A DNA stretch of 64,000 bases from Prevotella histicola JCM 15637 = DNF00424 (GCF_000613925.1 NZ_BAJX01000007.1:62001-126000); one strand, 5' to 3'. Positions 16,068 through 25,387 are shown, counted from the first letter of the stretch. The notes: generated by a model from the letters alone, not told the origin. Program-made: numbers and translations.

Positions 16068-17159
16068 ATGACTAATACAAGAAATAACTATTGTGTAATT
16101 CTTGCTGGAGGTAAGGGTAGAAGGCTCTGGCCAAGTAGCAGAGACAGACTCCCAAAGCAGTTTATTGATTTCTTTGGAGTGGGACGTACACAACTCCAAC
16201 AGACATTCGATCGTTTCGCAAAGTTCATAGATAAGGAGAATATTTATGTGAATACGAGTTGTGAATATCTTGATTTTGTCCGTGAACAGTTATCTGAAGT
16301 AGCTCCTGACCATATCATGGCAGAGCCTATCCACCGCAATACGGCACCGAGTGTAGCCTGGGCTGTGCATCGGATTATGATTACTAATCCTAATGCTAAC
16401 CTTATTATCACCCCTTCTGATCAAAACATCTTTAATGATACTGCTTTCCAAAGTAACGTATTAGAGGGATTGCAGTTTGTTGAACAGCATGATGCTCTGC
16501 TCACGATGGGTATCAGTCCTACTCGTCCTGAGCCTGGATATGGTTATATTCAGAAAGGAGAACGATCTGAACAGGGCGATATATATAAGGTGAAAGCATT
16601 CACAGAGAAGCCTGATAGAGAGTTTGCTCAGATGTTTATGGAGAGTAAGGAGTGGTATTGGAATACTGGACTGTTCCTTTCTAATGCCCGTTATTTGCGT
16701 CAATGCCTTTATAGTTTCCTTCCTTATGTACTACGTAGTATAGAGTCAACCAAAGTTATTACAACGATAGAAGAGGAGGATGCATTCATGAAAGAGAACT
16801 TCCCACGTTATCCTAACATCTCTTTAGATTACGGTGTGTTGGAGAAATCTGATAATGTTTATGTGATGAAATGTAACTTTGGCTGGGCAGATTTTGGTAC
16901 TTGGCATGGTATCTACGAAGCAGCAAGTAGGGGTGAAGGAGACAATGTAGTGATTGATTCTGATGTGATTTTGGAAGATTGCTCCAATAATATCATAAAA
17001 CTTCCGAAGGACAGATTGGCTGTTATAAATGGATTGGATGGTTATATTGTAGCTGAAGAGGATAATGTGCTGTTCATTTGTAAGAAAGAAGACTCCTCGG
17101 CATTGGTTAGAAGATATGTCAATGAGGTACAGATGAAGAAAGGTGATACGTATGTATAA
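16068..17159 (+). CDS. manC: Mannose-1-phosphate guanylyltransferase
   Basis: Makes GDP-mannose from GTP and mannose-1-phosphate for glycans and GDP-fucose. The start at ATG 16068 (MTNTRNNYCVILAGG) is set by the promoter upstream; about 363 residues. The nucleotidyl-transfer loop AGGKGRRLWPSSRDRLPKQF is at residues 12-31, then EPIHRNTAPSVAWA, ITPSDQNI, FTEKPD and WNTGLF, all typical of the GMP family. It lacks the C-terminal isomerase domain of type II enzymes. It is a single gene and not in a polysaccharide cluster. Confidence 0.93.
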   Translation: MTNTRNNYCVILAGGKGRRLWPSSRDRLPKQFIDFFGVGRTQLQQTFDRFAKFIDKENIYVNTSCEYLDFVREQLSEVAPDHIMAEPIHRNTAPSVAWAVHRIMITNPNANLIITPSDQNIFNDTAFQSNVLEGLQFVEQHDALLTMGISPTRPEPGYGYIQKGERSEQGDIYKVKAFTEKPDREFAQMFMESKEWYWNTGLFLSNARYLRQCLYSFLPYVLRSIESTKVITTIEEEDAFMKENFPRYPNISLDYGVLEKSDNVYVMKCNFGWADFGTWHGIYEAASRGEGDNVVIDSDVILEDCSNNIIKLPKDRLAVINGLDGYIVAEEDNVLFICKKEDSSALVRRYVNEVQMKKGDTYV

Positions 17160-17317
17160 CTCTTTTTTGTACCTAAAAACATACTGATCTGATAATGTTA
17201 AAGGTACATTTGGATCCTTACATGCGTAATGAAACAGTCCTTTTCTATACTTTTTGTTGCTCAAGTAATCGGTCTAATAGCTGCCTTTCTCTTTTATATC
17301 AGTACTTTTTTAAAAAG

Positions 17318-17353
17318 AACGAGGGTATATACATTGCGGTATATACCCTCGTT
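17318..17353. terminator. Terminator between manC and HIT genes
   Basis: A perfect 15-bp stem (AACGAGGGTATATAC and its complement) with a 6-base loop between two convergent genes. Confidence 0.8.
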
Positions 17354-17403
17354 TGATATTATTCTGGTTTATGTGAACCCTGTTTCGATAAGATAAATGA
17401 GGC

Positions 17404-17802
17404 TTAATCTAACTCTTGAAAAGCCTTAAAAATCTTTGCTGCAATCTCTTTCTGCTCCTCAGGACTAACCTGAACATGGTGTTTGAAGTCAACATCTGCC
17501 TCGCTATTCATTGGAAGAAGATGTATGTGTGCGTGGTTAACCTCTAAACCCAGTACAACCTGAGCCACCTTTCGGCATGGGAAAACCGCTTTAATAGCCC
17601 GTGCTACCTTCTTAGCAAAAAGCTCAAAGGCTGCAAGTTCTTGGTCATCCATGTCAAAAATGTAATCTACTTCCTTGCGGGGAATGACAAGAGTATGGCC
17701 CTTTGTTACAGGGTCAATATCAAGAAATGCGTAAAAATGTTCGTCTTCCGCACACTTATAGCTGGGGATTTCACCAGCAGCAATCTTACTGAATATAGTC
17801 AT
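17404..17802 (-). CDS. HIT family nucleotide hydrolase/transferase
   Basis: 132 residues, histidine-triad fold. MTIFSKIAAGEIPSYKCAEDE and FLDIDPVTKGHTLVIPRK are the N-terminal signature, and NHAHIHLLP (about residue 96-104) is the HxHxH active site that forms a nucleotidyl-His intermediate. It probably acts on AMP-lysine or AMP-NH2-like substrates, as HinT does. It lies 23 bases after greA in what looks like an operon. An unusually strong AGGAGG site 5 bases before the ATG stands out in a phylum that rarely uses Shine-Dalgarno sequences. Confidence 0.92.
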   Translation of the reverse strand: MTIFSKIAAGEIPSYKCAEDEHFYAFLDIDPVTKGHTLVIPRKEVDYIFDMDDQELAAFELFAKKVARAIKAVFPCRKVAQVVLGLEVNHAHIHLLPMNSEADVDFKHHVQVSPEEQKEIAAKIFKAFQELD

Positions 17803-17825
17803 GTTAACCTCCTCTTTTTATAAGA

Positions 17826-18295
17826 TTAAGCTTCAATAGAGATCTTATCAATACGCAGTTTAATGGTACCACGTGGTATTGTTATCTCAACTTCATCACC
17901 AACTTTCTTGTTTAACAAGCCTTGTGCGATAGGAGTCTTGATAGAAATCTTGTTCTGTTTGAGGTTTGCTTCTGTCTCACTGACGATGGTATACTTCATT
18001 TTTGCCTTTGTTTTAACGTTCGTCATCTCAACAGTAGACATTATCTGTACTGCATCTGCGCTCAATCTTGACATGTCAACGATTTTAGCTTGTGCTACAG
18101 TCATCTTCATTTCGGCGATACGAGCTCAAGATGACGCTGTGCTTCTTTGGCTGCATCGTATTCTGAGTTTTCACTTAGGTCACCTTTGTCAGCTGCCTCG
18201 GCAATGGCTGCAGAAGCTTTTGGGCGTTCAACAGACTCTAAATACTGTAAATCAGCTACGAGCTTATCGTAACCTTCCTGTGACATATATGCCAT
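17826..18295 (-). pseudogene. greA: Transcription elongation factor GreA, frameshifted
   Basis: GreA binds the RNA polymerase secondary channel and rescues backtracked complexes by transcript cleavage. The N-terminal coiled-coil is read from ATG 18295 (MAYMSQEGYDKLVADLQYLE ... GDLSENSEYDAAKEAQ) and includes the acidic tip D-L-S-E-N-S-E-Y. At about 18119-18127 one base is missing: GAG CTC GTA TCG runs to a stop, while GAG CTN CGT ATC GCC GAA ATG would continue into the intact C-terminal domain (RIAEMKMTVAQAKIVDMSRL ... IEA) now read from 18110. As written the gene yields a 62-residue fragment and possibly a free C-domain. Confidence 0.9.
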
Positions 18296-18415
18296 AATGA
18301 TTTTGTCCTTTTATTAATTAATACGTTTTTCAATAGACAAAAACGACAGAATTCCAACATCTTCTCTATAATGTCGGAATCCTTATCCTTAATGTCCAAA
18401 TCTCTTTATTCGGTG

Positions 18416-18423
18416 CAAAGGTA
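18416..18423 (-). promoter_or_regulatory. -7 box of greA
   Basis: TACCTTTG on the minus strand, giving a leader of about 115 bases. Confidence 0.6.
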
Positions 18424-18608
18424 GCCCTAAAAAATGAAATGGCAAAGTTTTAGGGGTTAAAATTCCTTTTGTTCTAAATTCGATAGATGGTAAGTAGCTA
18501 TCTTAACCGGCTACTTTTACTAAATAGGTTTCAATCTGTTATTTTATAAGAAATAAGTCTTGATATATATCAAGAAACGCATTTTATCTATAAAAACAAC
18601 TTGAAATG

Positions 18609-18640
18609 TTTGCAAGTATGAAGTATTTACTCTATCTTTG
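18609..18640 (+). promoter_or_regulatory. Promoter of the short RNA
   Basis: TTTG (18609-18612), exactly 20 bases, TATCTTTG (18633-18640): one of the best promoters in the window, with no protein gene downstream on this strand. Confidence 0.8.
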
Positions 18641-18646
18641 CATCGT

Positions 18647-18708
18647 GTTTTTCATAGTATTAGATTTAAGGTTAACAAAGGTTGGACTACAGCGGTAGTC
18701 CTTTTTTT
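18647..18708 (+). ncRNA. Short RNA of about 62 nt
   Basis: The unit runs from the predicted start about 7 bases after the -7 box to a textbook intrinsic terminator (GGACTAC, loop AGCG, GTAGTCC, then seven or more T; 18684-18708). The 5' part contains AGATTTAAGGTTAACAAAGG, which I remember, without being able to check, from the same promoter-to-terminator setting in other Bacteroidales. There is no start codon with a frame worth translating. It is either a small RNA or a constitutively attenuated leader; the genes next to it run the other way, which favours a free small RNA. Confidence 0.6.
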
Positions 18709-18791
18709 GTGTCTTTACGTTTATAAACAGTGCAGACCATCATAATTGCTTATTGCATTTTATGATGGTCTGCATTTGCTTTTATCAGAGT

Positions 18792-19379
18792 TTATCTTGC
18801 TTTTACGATCTTCAAAAAGTATTCATGTACTCGTGTGTCCATGTCTAATTCTGGATGGAAGGAGGTAACAAGCTGGTTATTTTGCCTTGCAGCAACACTC
18901 CGACCATCTACGGTTGCAAGTATTTCTACATCCTCAGAGGCATGAGCAATATATGGTGCACGAATGAAAGTCATGGGAATTTTGCCTTCAATGCCTTTGA
19001 AAGACGCTTCTGTATGGAAACTTCCCAACTGTCTTCCGTATGCATTTCGTGCTGCGGTCATGCTCATTGTGCCAATCCTTGGTGGTTCTGGTGCTGCAGG
19101 ACTGTTACCTTCTACCTTTTGAGATAGAAGGATTAGCCCTGCACAAGTACCAAAGACAGGTAGTCCACCTTCAATAGCTTCACGAATAGGAGTTAACAAT
19201 CCAAGTTCTCGGAGGAGCTTTCCCTGAGTCGTACTTTCGCCACCAGGAATAATCAATCCATCCTTTTCCTGTTGCCAGTCCTTTAGTTGTCGCACTTCAA
19301 AGCAGTCTACTCCCAGCTTGTTGAGCAACATCTCATGTTCGAGAAAAGCCCCTTGAAGGGCGAGTACGGCAATTCTCAT
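18792..19379 (-). CDS. pdxT: Pyridoxal 5'-phosphate synthase glutaminase subunit
   Basis: 195 residues, class I glutamine amidotransferase that supplies ammonia to Pdx[16 protein letters not shown] is the PdxT signature. The nucleophile is Cys in [11 protein letters not shown] (about residue 79), and the His/Glu pair is in FHPELD (about 174-179). The start overlaps the pdxS stop by 4 bases, implying translational coupling. Full length. Confidence 0.97.
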   Translation of the reverse strand: MRIAVLALQGAFLEHEMLLNKLGVDCFEVRQLKDWQQEKDGLIIPGGESTTQGKLLRELGLLTPIREAIEGGLPVFGTCAGLILLSQKVEGNSPAAPEPPRIGTMSMTAARNAYGRQLGSFHTEASFKGIEGKIPMTFIRAPYIAHASEDVEILATVDGRSVAARQNNQLVTSFHPELDMDTRVHEYFLKIVKAR

Positions 19380-20248
19380 TGTCCGCGCTCAGCCATGAGC
19401 AGCTGTATCTCCTGCTCGTTGATACCTACCATAGCCTCACCTAAGTCTTCTGATAGTTTAGCCAATTCCTTAGGATCGTTGTAGTTTGTTACGGCTTTTA
19501 CGATGGCTGCTGCTCGTTTCTCCGGATCACCACTCTTGAAAATACCAGATCCTACGAAGACTCCTTCAGCACCTAACTGCATCATCAACGCAGCATCAGC
19601 TGGTGTAGCGACACCTCCTGCAGCGAAATTCACTACTGGTAACTTTCCATTGTCATGTACATACTTCACCAAATCATATGGAGCTTGCAGCTGTTTGGCT
19701 GCTTCAAAGAGTTCATCTTCGCGCTTTCCTACCAATTCACGTATCTGAGCCTGCATCAAACGCATGTGACTGACAGCCTGAACAACGTCTCCTGTTCCTG
19801 GTTCTCCCTTTGTACGGATCATTGTTGCACCTTCAGCGATACGGCGTAAAGCCTCATTCAGGTTGCGAGCACCGCATACGAAAGGAACATCAAACTGTGT
19901 CTTGTCAATGTGATAGATGTTATCAGCTGGTGAAAGTACCTCACTTTCGTCGATATAATCAATCTCAATTGCTTGCAGAATCTGTGCTTCTGCAATGTGA
20001 CCGATACGGCATTTTGCCATTACAGGTATAGTAACAGCCTCTTGGATGCCCTTGATCATCTTTGGGTCACTCATTCTTGACACGCCACCTGCTGCACGAA
20101 TGTCAGCTGGGATACGCTCTAAAGCCATTACAGCACATGCACCTGCAGCCTCAGCAATGCGAGCCTGCTCTGGTGTTGTTACGTCCATGATCACACCGCC
20201 CTTCAACATCTGGGCAAGATTCCGGTTTAATTCTTGTCGGTTTGTCAT
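19376..20248 (-). CDS. pdxS: Pyridoxal 5'-phosphate synthase lyase subunit
   Basis: 290 residues, TIM barrel that makes PLP from ribose-5-phosphate, glyceraldehyde-3-phosphate and ammonia. Strongly conserved segments: KGGVIMDV(T)[26 protein letters not shown] with the Schiff-base Lys in [23 protein letters not shown], and [27 protein letters not shown] for phosphate binding. It lies between pdxT and the ThiD-like/AraC gene on the same strand with a 52-base gap to the latter. Confidence 0.98.
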   Translation of the reverse strand: MTNRQELNRNLAQMLKGGVIMDVTTPEQARIAEAAGACAVMALERIPADIRAAGGVSRMSDPKMIKGIQEAVTIPVMAKCRIGHIAEAQILQAIEIDYIDESEVLSPADNIYHIDKTQFDVPFVCGARNLNEALRRIAEGATMIRTKGEPGTGDVVQAVSHMRLMQAQIRELVGKREDELFEAAKQLQAPYDLVKYVHDNGKLPVVNFAAGGVATPADAALMMQLGAEGVFVGSGIFKSGDPEKRAAAIVKAVTNYNDPKELAKLSEDLGEAMVGINEQEIQLLMAERGQ

Positions 20249-20300
20249 ATCTTTAATTATTTAATAAGGTATCTTTATTGATTTAATAATATCTCTTTTT

Positions 20301-21257
20301 TTATTTAATTTGTTTTCTCCATTCACTTGGTGTCTGCCCTGTTTGCTTTCTAAAGAACTTTGCAAACTGTGCCTGAGACGTAAAACCATGCTCATAGGCA
20401 ATCTCTTGAATGGGGTGTTGGGTTGTCCGAAGCTGACAGGCAAGTGCTTCTGTGAGCGTATGGTCTATGATGTTTTTAGGTGACTTTCCTGATATTCGGT
20501 GCGCTACCTGGGACAGATAACGGGCTGAAACGTTCAGACAGTCAGCATAAAAAGCCACGTCACGATTCGTACGATAGTGTTGTTGCACAGCCTCAAGGAA
20601 CTCATTATACAGCTGACTACTACGTCCATTGAGGTCACTCTTGCGTGCTACGAGTGTGCGAATATACTCTTTTGCATGCTGAATGGCTTGCTCCATCGGC
20701 TCATCCTTGCTCAAATAGACGGCAAGGGCAGAAGAGAAACTGTTTGATAAACCATGTTGTACGAGGTCATTGAGAACAAGTGAACGTGTTTTCTGCCTTT
20801 CCCAGTTGATAGAAGGGTGAGTAAAGATGCGTTCAGCATCTCCTTCTCTTAAAATTACAATGTCACATAACGGTAATAATTTACTGCGTATTTGCATGAT
20901 GACATCATCTGTCAGCAGTCGGTCACCGTTACTTGTTGTTACGATAGGGTCATAGATGACATGGTGGGGATGGTATTTCAGCAAGGCGTCAACCACCACA
21001 GAGAGTGTCTCTATGGTCCGAATCATTCCCACTTTCACTGTGTCGGGCTGCACATCATTGATGATTGCTTCTATCTGTCCTTTCACAATGTCAGCCGGAA
21101 GATCATGGAAAGCCTGAATACCCAAAGTGTTCTGCACTGTAATAGAGGTAACAGCCGATACGGCATAGCCACCTAAAGCAGCTATCGTCCTGATGTCTGC
21201 TTGTACACCAGAGCCTCCTGTACTGTCTGAACCTGTAATAGTGAGAATCGTCTTCAT
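20301..21257 (-). CDS. ThiD/PdxK-like domain fused to an AraC-type DNA-binding domain
   Basis: 318 residues. Residues 1-205 resemble HMP(-P)/pyridoxine kinases: TGSDSTGGSGVQADIRT (substrate loop), VKVGMIRT, VIYDPIVTTSNGDRLL. The ATP-side segment is about 50 residues shorter than in ThiD. The anion-hole motif HGTGC(or D)T is replaced by HGLSNSFSSALA, so the catalytic Cys/Asp is Asn. Residues about 215-318 are two AraC helix-turn-helix motifs (CLNVSARYLSQVAHRISGKS; IQEIAYEHGFTSQAQFAKFF). It is probably a regulator whose former kinase domain senses a pyrimidine or vitamin B6 ligand, and it is first in an apparent operon with pdxS-pdxT. Confidence 0.85.
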   Translation of the reverse strand: MKTILTITGSDSTGGSGVQADIRTIAALGGYAVSAVTSITVQNTLGIQAFHDLPADIVKGQIEAIINDVQPDTVKVGMIRTIETLSVVVDALLKYHPHHVIYDPIVTTSNGDRLLTDDVIMQIRSKLLPLCDIVILREGDAERIFTHPSINWERQKTRSLVLNDLVQHGLSNSFSSALAVYLSKDEPMEQAIQHAKEYIRTLVARKSDLNGRSSQLYNEFLEAVQQHYRTNRDVAFYADCLNVSARYLSQVAHRISGKSPKNIIDHTLTEALACQLRTTQHPIQEIAYEHGFTSQAQFAKFFRKQTGQTPSEWRKQIK

Positions 21258-21875
21258 CAGCTTTCGATTATATTTTACGGTCTACAAAGTAAAGAGAAAA
21301 TATTGAAACTGGCAAGAAAAGTTCCTAAATTGACAAGAAAAACGAAAGTTCTGACAGTTCACTATGTATAAAAAAGGCTTGTCCTCTGCGTTTATTCTCG
21401 GGTTCGGAGCAGGACATAGGAGGGATAAAGTGTCAAGGAGAATGTTTCCTTTTGTACTGTTATAGGAGAATATGGACATATAAACTCTTTGCTCAAATCG
21501 GTTGATGAGCGTATTAGAAACATTAAACTTACGGTGAGAACCTATATATAATTAAGGTGTAAAAGGGCGGGGAAGAGTCTGAAGAGGTTGCTGTTATGAG
21601 TAGTAAAATAAGATTACAGTGTTGAGGTTGTGGTGATGAGCAGGATGATGCGATATGTCTTTTCTCCGACTTTGTAACCTTCATAAAATCAGATGGTTAC
21701 AAAGAGGCTTGTAAAAGAGCATCTTTTGTACTTCAAAAGGGCGTCTTTTACAACGCAAAAGGGCACCTTTTACAATGCAAAAGATGCCCTTTTAGAAGGT
21801 GAAAGATGGTCTTTTAAAAACCAAAGAGGAGTTTATTTTACAAAATAGGTCGTTCCTTATCCTCCAATCACATGT
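21258..21875. other. Gene-free stretch holding a 22-bp-period array
   Basis: About 618 bases between two minus-strand genes. The only structure I see is the five-unit array at 21713-21822 and its conserved flanks; the rest shows no gene, RNA or clear promoter. Confidence 0.5.
21713..21822 (+). repeat. 22-bp-period AAAAG...CTTTT array, locus 1 (five units)
   Basis: Five 22-base units starting at 21713, 21735, 21757, 21779 and 21801. Each has an imperfect palindrome of the form AAAAGggCgcCTTTT plus a 7-base spacer. Upstream lie CTTTGTAAC, ATCAGA and GGTTACAAA motifs that recur at the other loci. Confidence 0.9.
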
Positions 21876-24800
21876 TTATTGCGTTTGATAACCACCCTTT
21901 TCCTTTATGTAATCAATAAGTTCTGCAAAGAGTTTGTTCTGTCTTAACGTTGCTTCATTGCCTGTAAGTATCAGTTGCTTGCGGGCTCTTGTGATGGCAA
22001 CATTCAGCTTTCTGTCAATGGGCTGACCGTCTTCATAGAAGGTATTAGCAGTGAGGAAGTCAAGCTGATACCTACTTTGAACTGTGAATGAGTAAAGAAT
22101 GACGTCACGTTGACTACCCTGATAACGTTCAACGGTATCTATACTGATGTCTTCTAAGGCTGGGATTCCAAGCTTTTCTATCTCCTTTCGGATCATAGCA
22201 ATTTGATTGCGATAGGGTACAATGATGCCAACAGACTTCTGTGCGTTGAAGGTTTCACTTAATTGTCGGTACAGACGGCGAAGCATATCAGCAATAATCT
22301 TTGCCTCTTCAGTGTTTACTTTCTCCGAAATATTTAGTTTTCTGCATGGTTTTGACGGGATGAATAGCATGCGATGAGCCTTCAATAACTCGTCAGTTGC
22401 ATCTTCACTGGTTTCTTTATAAGGCAGATTCTCCTCTACTTGATGCGCCAATGGCACACATTCTAACTGTTCCTGCGCATAAAATTTACGGTTGGCAAAG
22501 TCGGCAATGTCGGGGTGCATGCGCCCTTGTTTGTGTAATGTACCAATGAAATCAGTTCTTTCTGCAGCCCGTTCAGTAAGGATGAGCCGTTCGAAGAGGG
22601 AATTGGCACACGACAAAAGATGGATGTCTTGGAGCAGAGGACTATCTATTGCAGTCTCAATATCCCCCTGTTGCACCACGGCAGGTAGCTGTTTGTGGTC
22701 GCCAATCAATATAAATCGTTCAATAGACCGTTCTTCACCATGTCCAGCTGATAGTATTCCAACGATGTTTGGTTCTAATATCTGGCTTGCTTCATCAATG
22801 ATTGCAAGGTCGAAGTGCTTGATATTGAAAAGTGCAGAACGGGAGTTCATGGTTGAAGTGGTGGCAACAATGATCTGAGCGCTTGATATTTTCTCCCTGA
22901 TAGAAGCCAAATTTGGATTCTCACCAAGGAGAGATGACAACAGATGGTCACTGTATTTCGGGTCACAACTGAACTCATTCCCTATGCGAACGTAGTCGAG
23001 CTGATTGGCAGTAAGCATTCCGCATATCTCATCTACAGCCCTGTTCGTATAAGCAAGGAGGAGGATAGACGATTGACTCTTGGGTGTTGATGATTGAGAG
23101 GTGGGGTTTGTTGCAAGCTGTTCACGTACCAAGAACTGTAGGGCTTGCGATGTTTTTCCTGTTCCGGGAGGACCAATGAGTAGGAAGTAGTCCTGTGCCT
23201 GCTTGGCTTTAAGGATGATATCGTCATAATCAGGATGGTAACTCTTCGACAATTTCAGGCTTTTGTCGACACGTGGTGCACGCTGACCGAGAAGCAGCTG
23301 ACGCCGATCTTCATCAGATGTGATAAACGTATAAAGGCTTCGGATACCTGCTGTTCCACCAATATCACTGCTCGCATGCTCAATGGCAAACTGTTCTCCG
23401 TTGATAATGTCAGGGTTCTGCTGACCATCATTGAGATGCACGGTGATGCTGTCTACATGTATTTCCTGTAGTGATCCTTTGTAGAGAATACTCTGTCTGA
23501 CGTCAGGTTGCTCTCCTTTCTTGTATGCATAGAGGTAAACCATGTCGCCTCTTCGGAAGTTCGGGAGGAAGTCTTCGCCTTGTTGTGGGATGCTTAGCGT
23601 GACGGTATCGTAGCCGTTGAACGAGCTACTGCACTGCTTTGACGTGATAGTCAGCCCTGTATAGATGTTTCCTGTCTCCTTCTTTTCAGCCAAAGGCATG
23701 TTCCATAAGTCGGCATTACTGCTACCTACACCTTCCTGTGCACCAACTTTCGACACGAGTTGTTCCTTTATCACGAAGGTCATCATGCGTGAGAAGTAAG
23801 CCTTTTCCAGTTCGTTGAGCTGGTGAAGTGGGGCTAATGTCCCTGTGAGTTGCGGCAAAAGATAGTTGTGATAGAACGAGTCGTTCTGCTTTTCCACGTT
23901 CAATGTCTGTGGTGTCAGAAGTGGAATCATCCTTCCGAAGCCGTTCTCTGCCATCCAAAACTCCGTTGCTACAGCTTGATTACGGAAGCGAATTGCCTCA
24001 CGAATCAGTGTCTGTAGAGGTTCAACCTCAAGCAGTCCGTCAGGTAGGGGATACTTTGAGTAAAGCAATTGGATGTGTGCTTTCTTGGCACTGAGCTGGA
24101 AGTTATATTGCAGAATACCGTAGTAGAGTAGCAACTGAACGTAATGTTTCTCTACATGCAACGACCCATGTGGGTTTCGGAACTTACGTTCTATAAAGAT
24201 ATTCTTGCCTGATTTCTGCTCAATAAGTAACTGAAGATCAGTTGTCATAAGGTCAACTCGTCCTTGAAGTCCCAGCCGTTCACACACAAAAGATGGCTCA
24301 AGGATAGCTTTATCACGGTCGAATGTATGGAAAATCTCGTCCACTATCTCTTGCATATGTTCCACTTGCCGTTCAGCTTCCTGCTTGAAATCGGTTGCAT
24401 TGAAGTCGGGGCAGGTGGCAAAGTCTAATGCTTTCTCTCTGAAATTCGACCGAAATGTGTCTTTTATGTCGTAGTCTGCAGGGTGATTGATGATATCATC
24501 CAGTGCTGAACCAGCGAAGTTACCCAGTACGATGTACTTGTTTACAGGTCGATTCTGCAATCTGTTGACCGTAAAAAGCAGAGGATGATGTCCATAACTC
24601 TCAAAACAGTTGGCTATTGTAGATATGTCTATGAGGTAATCAGGCTCTACGACGATCATGCGAGGGATGACTTTCTTACGTGTGACATTACAGTCAAGCA
24701 GGTTCAGCTGCATCCCTTCACGCAGTAAAGGGCGTAGATAGGTGAAGTCAACATACTCTGGTGTATTCGTATAGTCCACTGTCAACAACTCTTCACTGCT

Positions 24801-25250
24801 GTCTTGGTTGGTCACAGAGACCCGAATCGTCTTTTCATCCCACTCTTTGACAATACAACGGATGTATCTATAGTTCGTCAGTTGTATGTTTTCCGTCATC
24901 CTTCCATGTGTTGGAATCTTGCCAACGAGGAACGATGGTACGGCTTCTTGGAATATAGCAGAGACAAATATGGCAAGTGCCCGACAGTCATACGCCACGT
25001 CTTCGGGTAGAATCGGCGCAATGGAATTGCTGTGTCGGCGCATCTTTTGTATGGCAACAATGTCTTGTGGAGCAATGTTATGTTGTCTGCAAAGCACCTC
25101 AACCTGTGATGATAGGTTGCCAAAACCATGTCGGGTATTCTTCAATCCCTCATGGCAAGCAATGACAAGTGTCTCATGCATGATGAGTGCCTGTGCCTCG
25201 GAAGGTGCCGAAAGGATGTCGGCGATGCGTGTAAAGAGTTCGTGTGCCAT
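21876..25250 (-). CDS. Dna2-like nuclease-helicase (superfamily 1)
   Basis: 1124 residues. A PD-(D/E)XK nuclease core lies near residues 325-350 (GLQGRVDLMTTDLQLLIEQKSGK, with Asp and E-x-K). The SF1 helicase follows: Walker A GPPGTGKTS (about 691), motif II IIDEASQ (about 817), GDHKQLPAVV, VGIIVPYRNQI, and motif VI LNVAITRARKQLIL (about 1085). The arrangement is that of Dna2/Upf1-like enzymes, suggesting processing of DNA flaps or recombination intermediates. Some members of this type sit in defence islands, but here the neighbours are housekeeping genes. No clear promoter is seen. Confidence 0.85.
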   Translation of the reverse strand: MAHELFTRIADILSAPSEAQALIMHETLVIACHEGLKNTRHGFGNLSSQVEVLCRQHNIAPQDIVAIQKMRRHSNSIAPILPEDVAYDCRALAIFVSAIFQEAVPSFLVGKIPTHGRMTENIQLTNYRYIRCIVKEWDEKTIRVSVTNQDSSEELLTVDYTNTPEYVDFTYLRPLLREGMQLNLLDCNVTRKKVIPRMIVVEPDYLIDISTIANCFESYGHHPLLFTVNRLQNRPVNKYIVLGNFAGSALDDIINHPADYDIKDTFRSNFREKALDFATCPDFNATDFKQEAERQVEHMQEIVDEIFHTFDRDKAILEPSFVCERLGLQGRVDLMTTDLQLLIEQKSGKNIFIERKFRNPHGSLHVEKHYVQLLLYYGILQYNFQLSAKKAHIQLLYSKYPLPDGLLEVEPLQTLIREAIRFRNQAVATEFWMAENGFGRMIPLLTPQTLNVEKQNDSFYHNYLLPQLTGTLAPLHQLNELEKAYFSRMMTFVIKEQLVSKVGAQEGVGSSNADLWNMPLAEKKETGNIYTGLTITSKQCSSSFNGYDTVTLSIPQQGEDFLPNFRRGDMVYLYAYKKGEQPDVRQSILYKGSLQEIHVDSITVHLNDGQQNPDIINGEQFAIEHASSDIGGTAGIRSLYTFITSDEDRRQLLLGQRAPRVDKSLKLSKSYHPDYDDIILKAKQAQDYFLLIGPPGTGKTSQALQFLVREQLATNPTSQSSTPKSQSSILLLAYTNRAVDEICGMLTANQLDYVRIGNEFSCDPKYSDHLLSSLLGENPNLASIREKISSAQIIVATTSTMNSRSALFNIKHFDLAIIDEASQILEPNIVGILSAGHGEERSIERFILIGDHKQLPAVVQQGDIETAIDSPLLQDIHLLSCANSLFERLILTERAAERTDFIGTLHKQGRMHPDIADFANRKFYAQEQLECVPLAHQVEENLPYKETSEDATDELLKAHRMLFIPSKPCRKLNISEKVNTEEAKIIADMLRRLYRQLSETFNAQKSVGIIVPYRNQIAMIRKEIEKLGIPALEDISIDTVERYQGSQRDVILYSFTVQSRYQLDFLTANTFYEDGQPIDRKLNVAITRARKQLILTGNEATLRQNKLFAELIDYIKEKGGYQTQ

Positions 25251-25387
25251 CGTTAAAAAGCCATCTTTGTAGTTTCGGTCCTGATGTCTTGCTTCTGGTT
25301 ATATTATGGAAAGAAGGGTGGAGACGGGCGTTAGGGATTTTTCTTACTAATGTTTCAAGATTGAATAGGTCATGCTTCATGCCATGT

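Larger units (their letters stand above)
18296..18791. other. Intergenic stretch with the greA promoter and a short RNA gene
   Basis: Besides the greA promoter box (18416-18423) and the small RNA unit (18609-18708) I see no gene here. A weak inverted repeat (GACCATCATAA / TTATGATGGTC, 18736-18771) may end pdxT transcription on the minus strand. Confidence 0.5.

Noticed and set aside
18107..18127. Programmed ribosomal frameshift in greA
   Set aside because: There is no slippery heptamer or downstream structure, and GreA is not known to use one; base loss is simpler.
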